This document shows, in pieces, positions 1 to 8,674 of a DNA stretch of 16,076 nucleotides. The notes below the pieces were generated by a model that saw nothing but the letters and a program-made list of their open reading frames with translations, did no database searches and was not told where the DNA came from. Numbering within the stretch: the first letter of the stretch is position 1; every line of letters starts with the position of its first letter. The stretch spans positions 1-16,076 of the forward strand of contig JANSLP010000507.1 in assembly GCA_029298735.1 (NCBI GenBank). Direction: 5' to 3'. The DNA comes from Ophiostoma sp. CBS 140.51 (taxonomy: Eukaryota > Ascomycota > Sordariomycetes > Ophiostomatales > Ophiostomataceae). A program made the position numbers and the translations under genes.

Positions 1-453
1 GAACATGCCGTGGTCGATACCGAGGAGTTTGGCAAGATCGGGCTGCTAATTTGCTGGGATCTTGCCTTTCCCGAAGCATTCCGCGCGTTGGTCAAGCAGG
101 GTGCCCGGTACATCTTCATTCCCACTCTGTGGCGGTCGCCCGACTGTGGCGAAAAGGGCCTTGCGTACAACAAGGCGAGCGAGCACATCTTTATCAACAG
201 CACGATTGCCACGCGGGCCTTTGAGCAGAATGCGTGCATCGTCTTCTGCAACACGGGCGGAACCGATGCGGATGTCTACTTTGGATGCTCGCAAATCACA
301 TTGCCGTTCAAGGGGCCGATTGTCAAGCTCAGTGGGACGGAACAGGTGTCCGTGGTGGAGGTGGCCTTGGGAAGCATTCTGGAGGATGCCGAAGAGGTGT
401 GGAATATTCGTGAAGAGCTGGCATCGCCCAACTGGTATCCAGCAACGTGGTAA
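1..453 (+). CDS. Nitrilase-type carbon-nitrogen hydrolase, C-terminal part (5' truncated by window)
   Basis: The frame is open from base 1 to a TAA at 451-453 and gives about 150 residues, with the N-terminal half outside the window. Near its start it reads GLLICWDLAFPEAFRAL, the nitrilase-superfamily segment that carries the catalytic cysteine (TGC at 52-54). It is followed by a beta-strand-like IFIPTLW and by SEHIFINSTIATRAFEQNACIVFCNTGG, as in fungal members. The family's catalytic Glu and Lys lie upstream and cannot be seen here. Members hydrolyse nitriles or linear amides to carboxylates and ammonia through a thioimidate or thioester intermediate; the substrate cannot be told from this half. 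The C-terminus (EEVWNIREELASPNWYPATW) looks complete. The next gene, a Rieske oxygenase, is co-oriented about 820 bp downstream. No lesion is visible. The family is sure; the specific activity is not. Confidence 0.9.
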   Translation, partial: EHAVVDTEEFGKIGLLICWDLAFPEAFRALVKQGARYIFIPTLWRSPDCGEKGLAYNKASEHIFINSTIATRAFEQNACIVFCNTGGTDADVYFGCSQITLPFKGPIVKLSGTEQVSVVEVALGSILEDAEEVWNIREELASPNWYPATW

Positions 454-1271
454 AGGTATGTATTGCGGCATCAATGGCAAAATACCAAATTAGAACCCTC
501 AAAAGAGATAACGCTGGAGAGAATGTGTCGAGGCCACGTGGGCATAGATTCCATCTCTTCCACTGTGGGGGACGTTCAGGATGTTGTTAGACGAAAGAGA
601 AGATAGGGTTCTCCCCACTTATGAGCCTTTTCTATATCTACCATATCCAAACGGAGAACTCCGTACTATTGAGTAATACTCCATTGGTTCTTTTATCTCT
701 GGACCCACTTTTCGGATGATGCATGTAATTCTCATGCTTCGTGTAGCATTCGAACAACAAACGCTTTTGAATATGTTTTTACTGTGAAGAGATGAGCTAC
801 GAATGATTGTTACCGCCCTGTACTCCGCTCAATGTAATGCCATTATTTTACTACACAAAACAAGAAGGATGAATCGCACACATTTATTTCGGAGAGTGAT
901 TTTGGACAGACAAAGGAGCATTGCAACTTAGCTATTGACCCCACCTACTATTGAAAGAAGCCCACTCTTGAGAAGCCCACTCTTGATAGAAACCCACTCT
1001 TGATAAAGCCCACTCTTGATAGAAGCACGCTCTTGATAGAAGACCACCCAGGCAAGAATACCACTCTGGAAAGAAACGCCCAACTATGGGGGTTTCCATA
1101 CCCGCATTACTATCTGTGAACGGGGACAGGTGAATTGTGAATCATCTGTTGTGGGGGAACAGTTTCATAAACCTAGAAGTAATGAATACAGAGGATACAC
1201 GGCACAAATTCTCGTGGACGACACACCAGACAGAGCAAACACAATACCATCACCAAAACAACATCTTCGAC
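454..1271. other. Intergenic region between hydrolase and Rieske gene
   Basis: No convincing gene is seen here. The stretch is AT-rich and must hold the 3' end of the hydrolase transcript and the promoter and leader of the Rieske gene. It contains a CCACGTGG palindrome (534-541, an E-box/G-box core), an ACGGAG-AA-CTCCGT inverted repeat (651-664) and the tandem repeat listed separately. An ATG at 1085 would open a 15-codon ORF upstream of the Rieske start if that part is transcribed. I see no obvious TATA box. Confidence 0.6.
940..1075. repeat. Degenerate 16-17 bp tandem repeat (CCCACTCTTGATA units)
   Basis: The core CCCACTCTTG begins at 961, 976, 993 and 1009. A variant, CACGCTCTTG, begins at 1026, so the spacings are 15, 17, 16 and 17 bp. 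Most copies are joined by ATAGAAG or a close variant. More diverged units flank the array: one near 940 (CCCACCTACTATTGA) and a CCACTCT at 1061, about two periods after 1026. The array ends roughly 200 bp upstream of the likely Rieske start codon. It may be a neutral minisatellite or a cluster of regulator sites; the sequence alone does not decide. Confidence 0.85.
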
Positions 1272-2688
1272 ATGTGGCGTCTCTTTGGATATGGTGCCGA
1301 TGGCACAAAGACCGCGGCCAGCTCATCACAGAGCGACAAGGCGCCTCCAGCACGCAGTCTTCCGTCCTCGTGGTACACATCCACAGCATTGTTCGAGTTG
1401 GAGCGCCGCGCGATCTTTTCGAAGAGATGGACGCTCCTCACACACAGCCTCCGTTTCCAGAAAGCTGGCGACTACCTGTCGTTCAACCTGGCCAACTATC
1501 CGATCTTCCTGGTGCGTGATCGCGACGGCAGGATCAACGGCTTCCACAACATCTGCCGCCACCGTGCCTATCCCGTGATCGAAGCGGCCTCCGGCACCGC
1601 CAGCATCCTGAGCTGCAAGTACCACAACTGGTCGTATGGCTTCAAAGGCAATCTCGCCAAGGCACCACGCTTTGACACGGTCGAGGGCTTCGACAAGAGC
1701 CAGCATGGCTTGCTGCCTGTTCACGTGCATGTGGACAAGGGTGGCTTCATCTGGGTGAATCTGCAGGCGGGCGAGCCCGATGCGGACTGGAAACATGACT
1801 TTGGTACCCTGGACGCAAACGAAAATCTCCAGTCATTTGACTATGCCGCCGAGTTCAAGTACACGCACACATGGGGCATGGATGTCGAGGCAAACTGGAA
1901 GGCCGTCGTCGACAACTACAACGAGTGCTACCACTGTCCAACATCCCACCCGCTGATCGCCGGTGTCACCGACATTGCAAAGTACCGCGTGGAACCGAAT
2001 GCAGCGTGCCTTGAGCACACTATTATCAACAAAGTCCAGGAGCAGAAAGGGCAGTTTCGGCGGTCTATCATCTTCACCTTTCCCTACGTATCGGTGACTG
2101 TCACGTAAGTACTCTTTTGCTCTCTCGCACTTGGCCTTGTCCCGACTTGTGCTTTGTGCTTTGTGTGCCCGTGGCTCATGCTCTGCATAGAGACAATTTC
2201 TTCTACATCCAGCGCATGGTGCCGATCAGTGCAACATTGACAAAGATTGAAAACGAGACATACCGTCACAACAACGCCACTGATGAAGCATTTGACGCAA
2301 TCATCCAGTTCTACAAACAGGTGCTCGACGAAGACAAGACACTGTGTGACGAGGCGCAGAAGAACTTGAACAACGGCATCTACATTACTGGTGAGCTACA
2401 CCCGGATAAGGAGAAGGTAAGCACAAGTGTCGGAACAGTCCATTCTGCGAGATACGAGATACGACCCTAACATGAACGAACCAGGGACCACTCTTTATCC
2501 AAGACACTGTGCGGAGGGGCGTCATGGAACACCGCCGACGAGAAGAAGAGCTGGGTGCGGAAATCTGGCCGGCCGTACCGAAACCAATGGGGGAGATGGA
2601 CACGTCGAGGCTGAGTGAAGAAGAAGCCTTCTGTTCCAAGCTGGAGGCAGAAGTATGTATGTCGGGAAGGCCAGAACTAGCATGGTAG
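1272..2688 (+). CDS. Rieske [2Fe-2S] non-haem iron oxygenase (choline monooxygenase-like), three exons
   Basis: Exons are 1272-2104, 2191-2416 and 2485-2688, giving 420 residues. Introns of 86 and 68 nt have GTAAGT and GTAAGC donors and TAG and CAG acceptors; the second has a CTAAC branch site. Joining exons 2 and 3 gives the family-typical GELHPDKEK-GPLFIQDTV, which supports the splicing. The Rieske cluster ligands are Cys95, His97, Cys115 and His118 (CRH, 17 residues, CKYH). The catalytic domain has DNYNECYHCPTSH (214-226) with iron ligands His221 and His226, and Asp360 is a candidate third ligand. Relatives hydroxylate or demethylate small substrates such as quaternary amines, using electrons from a reductase; none is visible here. 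ATG 1272 was chosen because MWRLFGYG begins the family-like part. An in-frame ATG at 1182 would add 30 polar residues. The substrate is unknown, and the neighbouring hydrolase suggests nitrogen-compound catabolism by inference only. Confidence 0.92.
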
Positions 2689-3002
2689 CCGGAAGCCTGG
2701 CGAGATGGATCGATCTCGCGCCGCCACGTCATAATTTGTTCAACATGGAGCGTGTACTTTCAATTAAAAGCAGTTTAGCATATGATATACCAATTATTTG
2801 CAAACCAGTTTCGCTGAAACGAGTGCGGTGGAGGCGACCAGACGGGTTTGCCTGATGGAAGTCGACTTACGATATGCTTTTTCCTCATCCCAAGATGCGT
2901 CTAGTCATTTTCGCTTGTCAGAGGCCAAGAAAGGAGCATCCATGACGACCACCAGAATCTGAATAGATCAGTTAAGCACATTTTCATCCGCCTCCTCAAA
3001 GA
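2689..3002. other. Intergenic, no gene seen
   Basis: This AT-rich spacer follows the Rieske stop codon and contains no supported ORF. It presumably holds the 3' untranslated region and polyadenylation site of the Rieske gene. In the frame of the following broken gene, a TAA at 2973-2975 closes the reading frame, and no ATG follows it in that frame. Confidence 0.5.
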
Positions 3003-3623
3003 GACCATTTCTTCCACGGCATTTTCTTCTTGTCCTCCTTATCCCAATGGGCCGAGGACGCTCATGGCGGCGCCTTTCTCGACTCTCTAACTATACCTCG
3101 TCCAACGGCAATAGACGACCTTGTCGGGCTCCTGAAAGGTGCAAGCACGAGCGCCAAAGAACGAATTGCTCTGCAAGTCATCTCTACAACGATGATCCAG
3201 CTCTTTGCCGAAGACACGTCCCTCGCACTCGCTCCCAAAGCCGTAGCTCTTGCTGCCGTTGCCACCCACGAGAGATACAAGACGCTGCTCTGAGCCTTTG
3301 TCGATGTCATGGCACAAGGGACTGCAGATTGCCGCATCCTGCATCCACAACTGTGCAGAGACTTTGTGCATGTCCTGCAATGTGCCACCATCCCCGAGAG
3401 CAGCGACGGTAGAGCAACTTACTTTGACATGAGGCTGGGCCACGTCCTAGAGAGCATCCGGAATCGACTTGTCAAGTCGGACCCGACACAAAATACCAAC
3501 TGGCACAGGGGAGCACATGAGAGCACTTCCACTATGCAGGCTGGAGCAAGGACTGCACAGGTGCACATCCAAAGAAGTGAATTCCTAGTGAAGTTTTTCA
3601 GTTCGTATAATATGCCGATATAA
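3003..3623 (+). pseudogene. Probable decayed gene of unknown function, interrupted by TGA
   Basis: One frame is coding-like from about 3003 to a TAA at 3621-3623, broken only by TGA at 3291-3293. Before the stop it reads as helix-rich sequence (for example IDDLVGLLKGASTSAKERIA and STTMIQLFAEDTSLALAPKA). After the stop it continues in the same frame with AFVDVMAQGTADCRILHPQL and DMRLGHVLESIRNRL. Third positions are rich in C and G through the first part, unlike the flanks. I do not recognise the family; the alternating amphipathic helices might be ARM/HEAT-like, but that is a guess. No in-frame ATG precedes it, and I found no good intron that would remove the TGA. TGA could derive from CGA by one C-to-T change. 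The last 50 or so residues, after NRLVKSDP, look less protein-like. It could instead be a chance frame. Confidence 0.45.
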
Positions 3624-5075
3624 GACGTGATCTGTACCTTGACCACCGTCGTATACCTTTCGTTCTGACTTTCTGTAAAGGTAACTTTGCACGGAAGGCA
3701 TCGTAAAGAGTGGTCTTGCAATTTTTATAAAACAGCGAGGTAGTGGTTGATATACTAAGGATCTCGGATAGAAGCTTTAGTCCTTCGGATGATTCGGTCT
3801 TCGTTTGTGGGAAGAAGTCCCGCCGGTTCTTCGACTACTTTCACTTCCACTTCCACTTCGGATCAACTAGTAGTTAGAGGCCCCACGATACCTATCTCGG
3901 TGTTTGTTATATGGCGGGGGTTGATGGATGAAGGCTCTTCTTGGACGTATCGACAGAGATTAAATTCTGTGAAAAGGTGCCGCTGCACATTATCTTTGGC
4001 ATCTCTTCATCCGGTCATGATTGGGACTGTGGCTCGCATTGGTATTGACGCTGTCCTTGCTGCTTTTTGCGCCTGGGCACGGCACCACGGCGGTCTCCGT
4101 GGCGCCTATTCTGTAGACACAGGACCCTGCATCCAGCTCGCCAATGCACCCACTCCCTCCTCGTTTTCCCCTTAGTTGATTGCCTTGCCGCGCCCTGGAC
4201 ACCAAACACCCATGCTGTCCCTGGGCAAGTACCCTGCAAGAGACACGGATTTGCTACCATACTACTCCCTTCGCCGATCTCTGCGCGCCATTGCGACACA
4301 ACCGCGTCTTCAAAGACCTGACCGCACCAGGCTGGCTTCCGTCAACCGTTCAGTGACGGCCAAAATAACGAGCTCCTGCGTGTGACAGGTGTATACTCTA
4401 GTTTCACCATAGCACCCGAGTTTGAATAATTTGGCTCTATTTTCAGCCGCATGTCTATCGTCGTTGGTAGTGACGCCCATGTTGCTGTTGATACTGATTG
4501 TATATCTGGGCCTACAAACACAACTCCTCAGAGGCGACATCTTCGAAATATACTACCTCAGTTTGCACGTCTATTTGCATACTGAGTGGCACATGTACAA
4601 TTTCCCGACGAGCCCTCTCGATATAGGTCAGCGAAGCAGCTGCGCACATTCGATGCTCCAGATTGTTTGTTATATTAGCCCCTTGTATGACCACGGAAAG
4701 CAGTTTGTGCAAGCCAGTACATTGACATGTCATTTGCTAGGCGCCATTTGCTCCTGCCATTTGAGGAGTTGTTGTTGCCAAACTGTAAACGGTCAGGCCC
4801 GTTTAGCTCCGGGCCGACTCGATTAAAGCAGGAGTCCATCGCACCTTCCTCAGTGGGCCATTGCTTCTTTGCATCAATCCACATATAATTTCGTCCTGAT
4901 TTCATTACTCACGACTGACTACGTTTGAAATTTTCTTTGTTAATTTCAAGAACGAACAAGTAAACGCGGTCTCTTTACGTATATTACCACCGAATATATC
5001 CGCTGGTATAGAACGATCTTTTCTCTCCGTTGAACGCGTATCCGCGTATCGTGAATGCAAGACAAACGGCTGAAG
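3624..5075. other. Geneless stretch, no supported gene
   Basis: Several short ORFs occur, but none shows a recognisable domain or sustained codon bias. A frame at 3789-4175 continues past its stop to 4385 without resembling a known protein. A CACTTC hexamer is repeated three times near 3840-3858. A small ATG-started ORF near 4450 (starting MSIVVGSDAHVAVD) has no visible family features. The region may contain old decayed sequence, but I cannot assign it. Confidence 0.5.
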
Positions 5076-5180
5076 ATGCCCATCACTATTAAGTCCACGT
5101 GGTTTATTGCGTTCTTCATCACGCTGCCCATCGTGATTGCCAGTCCCAATAGCAATGGCCATTCGTATCATCATGACTAA
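5076..5180 (+). CDS. Possible 34-residue secreted peptide (signal-peptide-like ORF)
   Basis: ATG at 5076 has A at -3 and opens a 34-codon frame to TAA at 5178-5180. Its translation resembles a fungal signal peptide: a short N-region with Lys6, a hydrophobic core (WFIAFFITLPIVIA) and a plausible signal peptidase site after VIA or IAS. A polar, His-rich tail (SPNSNGHSYHHD) follows. It is too short for a normal secreted protein. It could be a true small peptide, the first exon of a longer gene with an unseen intron, or the relic of one. A second frame opens at ATG 5155, overlapping its end, and runs to 5454 without family features. No promoter is certain, although AT-rich TATA-like stretches lie at 4978-5010. 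Known members cannot be named; confidence is low. Confidence 0.3.
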   Translation: MPITIKSTWFIAFFITLPIVIASPNSNGHSYHHD

Positions 5181-5912
5181 ATTGTTGTCCATGCTCGACT
5201 CGAGATTTTCATGCATCGATCTCCTCGTCGAAAAGATGGACCGAGCTGTGAGTCTCGAACGACTAAATTCTCACGGCTCTATGAAATTTTATGAACAGAC
5301 CGCCGATCTTTCTCTCTTTTTCTTCTTTTCGTCTTGCATCCGCTTCCACCAGAATTTAAGGTTAACAGAATACGAAGAAGCTGCAGAACGAAAAAGGTGG
5401 AAAGGTGGGTTGCAGGGTGGAGAGAAAAAGCATATTTTGAAGAAGCATATTTGAGGCGAGTGTTGCTGAACAATGAGATGGACGTGATGAAGGTTGTCGA
5501 CTCCAGGTATTCGGCGTACTTTGTGCAAGTCTACAACACCCTGCACTGCGGAACTGGGATGCAGGATGCAGTCAGCGGCACATGCATGCAAAAGCCTGGG
5601 CTTACCTGGTCAGTTGACACTGTTGTTGTTGATGACTTTTTGGACTCTGAATGTTAGGCTCGGAATGGACAGCGAGAGCGAGCTCCGCGAACCAAGGAGG
5701 CGACTATTTTTGTGCATGCTAATGGAACATCGGGCTCCCGGGTTTATTGTTCCCCGGAATAGCCACAGTCTGTGTCAATACTACTGCACGTTTTCTCTTT
5801 GACCTCTTCCTTTTGTCAACTTGACAGCTTTGGCAGCTCTCTGTTCCTACGGACGAAACGTCCGGAGTATCGTATATGTCGTATGTGGCGTCAAAAAGGC
5901 GCCGTCTGGCCG

Positions 5913-5936
5913 TTTTTTTTTTTTTTTTTTTTTTTT
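5913..5936. repeat. T24 homopolymer
   Basis: An uninterrupted run of 24 T on the + strand, flanked by CTGGCCG and GGAAGTC. It could be a nucleosome-excluding poly(dA:dT) tract. It could also be the A-tail of a minus-strand retroposed sequence lying to the right; I looked for a target-site duplication and found none. Confidence 0.95.
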
Positions 5937-6245
5937 GGAAGTCATTGTAAGACGTTGATGTCGTGAAGGAAGGAAGGGGTCGGCCGTGCGGCGCTTCCAA
6001 GGCCGTATGCCGGCGTCCGATATGCATTGGAGTCTGCACTAGTGTGCAGCAGCCGTTCGGGCCTGTTTCTTTTTGGCCTTTCCTTTGTTTGCCTGGCTCT
6101 TCTCCAAATTCTGTCTCGCCTGGTCTGGTTTGTCTCTTGTTTCTCTTGTTTCTCACCCGCCAGCGGCAAGGTTGTCTCTTTCGGGCAGGTAGTTGGTCCC
6201 AAAGAACTACTTCTTATTGCGGGGGCCCATTATTCCCCTTGTCCA

Positions 6246-6274
6246 GGGGGACCAGGGGGGTCCCATGGGGTGGG
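6246..6274 (+). other. Predicted G-quadruplex motif
   Basis: Four G-runs of 5, 6, 4 and 3 are separated by loops of 4, 6 and 1 nt (ACCA, TCCCAT, T). This fits the standard four-run pattern of at least three Gs with loops of at most seven. GGGACC and GGTCCC inside it could alternatively form a hairpin. It lies about 2.4 kb upstream of the transporter start codon. Confidence 0.7.
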
Positions 6275-8510
6275 CACGGTGCAAACTCGGCCAGAAAATA
6301 GGCTTTTGAGGAGTCGAAAGGGTCCCAGATGCCCAGAAAGGAAGAGGGCCGTCCCTGTTGACGCGTCAAAAACCTGTTCTTTGCTCCATCTGTCCTCAAA
6401 ACTACCAATGGACGCCAGCCAATGGCTTTGGACGACAACACAAACAACCATCAAATCTAAGTAAAATCCAAGTCTCCCACAAAATCCCCGTCACTCCCCA
6501 GAGTCGCATCAGAGTTTTTCTGAGAAGCATGGAGGCCCCATGGAGCCCCCATGGAACGAGTGCCGATCGCCCACAGGGCCACTTGTCTGAAATGGGACAA
6601 AGCACCGAAAAATAACTTTTTACGAAGAGAAGAATGTCTCAGTATTTTTCTTGTGTGCTTTGTCGTACTTTTGTCTAAGTTTGTCCAAGTAAAGCTATCT
6701 GAGTTTGAGCACGAGTTTGGGCACGTCGACTCGCCTGTTTGTCTGTTGAATGTTTCATCCCGGCCCGGCCTCGTGGCCGCCTCCGGGGCAGATGAGGTGT
6801 GCATTCCTGCACGCCAAGGCCGCTGTGGCGTCGCTGGGGGCCGTTCCAGTGTTCCCAAATCCTCCATTGTCGTTGAGTGTGCTGGTGTCGTTTCGCCCTG
6901 TTCACTGTTCGCTTCTGTCTTGTCTCCTAACCCTCCCGAACGCCTCCACCTCTTGGCCATCTCTTGGCTGTTGCGTGCCGTATTGTCCGAGCTTTCGTTA
7001 TGTGTACAACAAACGACTGTATTGCGAAGTAAACAATGGTTGGCCATTGCATCGAGGCGTAACATTCGCACACACCCCGTTCCCGATTTCTGCTGTGTGC
7101 ACAAAATTCATAATTTACAAAACACCCCCCAGACACGAGAGAATTGACAATCATCCGTTGCTGTTCTGCCGCCGTCGCGCCCCCTCACTGCATTAAAGGA
7201 CGGGATGCTTGTTGATCACCGCCACCAGAAACAGCAGAAACACCAAAAAGGAAGCAGAGCAGGCTGCATTACCACCACATGAGATCGAGAGGGTGTCCAT
7301 GCCTTGGAATCATTCTGTTTCCTATTTTCTATTTTTTTTCTCCCCGACATTTTCTCCTCCTTTTAATTTCCGGGCCGAAGAGAGGTATACTTGTTTGGAG
7401 TACACCGACTGTGCAGACACTATTTACTTGCATTGTACCATCTTCATTCCCCGCTTCCTCCCTCCTGGCAAGGAGTGTCGAAGAAGTGCCAAAAGTAGTA
7501 CTTGTCAGATGCTTTTCTCCAGAGCCAAGAAGCCTTGACTTTTCTTGTCTTTCTTGTTAAATGCTTGTAATAACGTACCTGTCACAGTCTTGTCAGCGGG
7601 CGCCAGAGCACACCGTCGCAAAAAAAGAGTGAAGGTGGAAATGGAAATGAACCAGGCCCGGGCCAGGGCATCGCTGACTTCGTCCGGTCCCTGCAGAGTC
7701 TCGCCGAAGAAGCCCCAGGCGCATGCGCATAGTTTAACGTTACGCGTGTCCTCCAGTCCCTTCACTCCTGAAAACTAACAACGAGCCACGGTCCCGTGTT
7801 ATGTTATTCTGTGTTCTGGACTTTGGCTGTCCTCCTTCATCGGAAGTCGGAAGCTGCCACAACCATGAAAGTTCTTCATGCTCTCACGCAAGGCCCTGTC
7901 CTCATGAATTTTCTTTGGTCTCCTTGCCTCCTTGCCTGCTACTTGTCTCTTTTCTTTTTGTCTCCACACGCGCAAACACGTCCTTTCGGTCCTTATTCGA
8001 CAAGTACGACGTCGATCTATTGCATCCCCGCTCGTTCTCCCCAGACTCCCAGACCCCCATTGGCCATTTGACACACATTCTCACATCCATCCCCAACCCT
8101 TGAGGAGCTCGAGAAGTCACTCGCACGCTGCCCTGTGGATCCCTGGATCGCGTGAGACTGGCTGAGACAGACTGGGGAGTTTTTTGTCTCTGATTGTCGA
8201 CGATACTCGTATTTTTCTGTTTCTTTGCTCGTGGCCTGTGGATATCGTGTTAATCGTAGTATGTACTTGTAGCTGTCGGCGGTACTCAGTAGTAAACAGT
8301 AGTCGTGAGAAAAGAGGCCGAGTGAAACGCGTCTGGTCGGGCCTCCTACTACAACGGTACCTCCGTACAGGTCCCATTTCTGCTTTTATTTTTATTTCCT
8401 TATTTTATTCTTATTTTCTTTGACACAACATGGCCGTGCGTTGATGCGTGGTCGGTGGCCCCTGTCAACCCGTGTCGAACGTGTTGATCCTCAGCCGTCC
8501 TTGGGTTCCC

Positions 8511-8531
8511 CAGTCTCCAGTCTCCAGTCTC
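8511..8531 (+). repeat. Three perfect CAGTCTC tandem copies
   Basis: The 7 bp unit CAGTCTC occurs three times head to tail at 8511, 8518 and 8525, followed by more C/T-rich sequence. It lies about 35 bp upstream of the TATA-like box of the transporter gene. It may be simple-sequence slippage in a pyrimidine-rich promoter. Confidence 0.85.
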
Positions 8532-8565
8532 TCCCGTCTCTCTGTGAGTACACAGACTTCCTCCA

Positions 8566-8572
8566 TATATAA
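8566..8572 (+). promoter_or_regulatory. TATA-like box of the sugar transporter
   Basis: TATATAA lies about 103 bp upstream of the start codon. It is followed by a C/T-rich leader with a run of T and TCTTTT (8612-8636) and no ATG before 8675. This is a typical arrangement for a well-expressed fungal gene. Transcription start sites are not known. Confidence 0.5.
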
Positions 8573-8674
8573 ACATCACCGGGCCCCCTTCCCCGGTCTA
8601 TTCGTAAACCAGATTTTTTTTCTCTTTTCTTTTAAAGTTCCTGCAAAGGCCATTCCACGATCAACACGATCATC

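Larger units (their letters stand above)
5181..8560. other. Long geneless region upstream of the transporter
   Basis: About 3.4 kb without a gene I can support. Long overlapping ORFs on both strands around 6457-7147 lack domain features, and their composition shifts with local base bias. The region holds a T24 tract (5913-5936), a G-quadruplex pattern (6246-6274) and a CCATGG-AGCCC-CCATGG repeat (6538-6554). It also has many C/T-rich stretches (7300-8600) typical of fungal promoters and untranslated RNA. It may serve as a large upstream regulatory region of the transporter or carry non-coding transcripts; neither is shown by sequence. Confidence 0.5.

Noticed and set aside
651..664. ACGGAG-AA-CTCCGT inverted repeat, with similar CTCCGTAC words near 8356 and 14390
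   Set aside because: Short CTCCGTA-type palindromes are common in ascomycete intergenic DNA, and the copies here share no longer context.
3789..4385. Long frame with one internal stop, considered as a second decayed gene
   Set aside because: The translation lacks sustained hydrophobic or motif patterns and does not resemble a known protein, and other frames look equally plausible.
6457..7147. Overlapping ORFs of about 200 codons on both strands
   Set aside because: Neither shows domain motifs, membrane pattern or consistent codon use, and both cover the same DNA.
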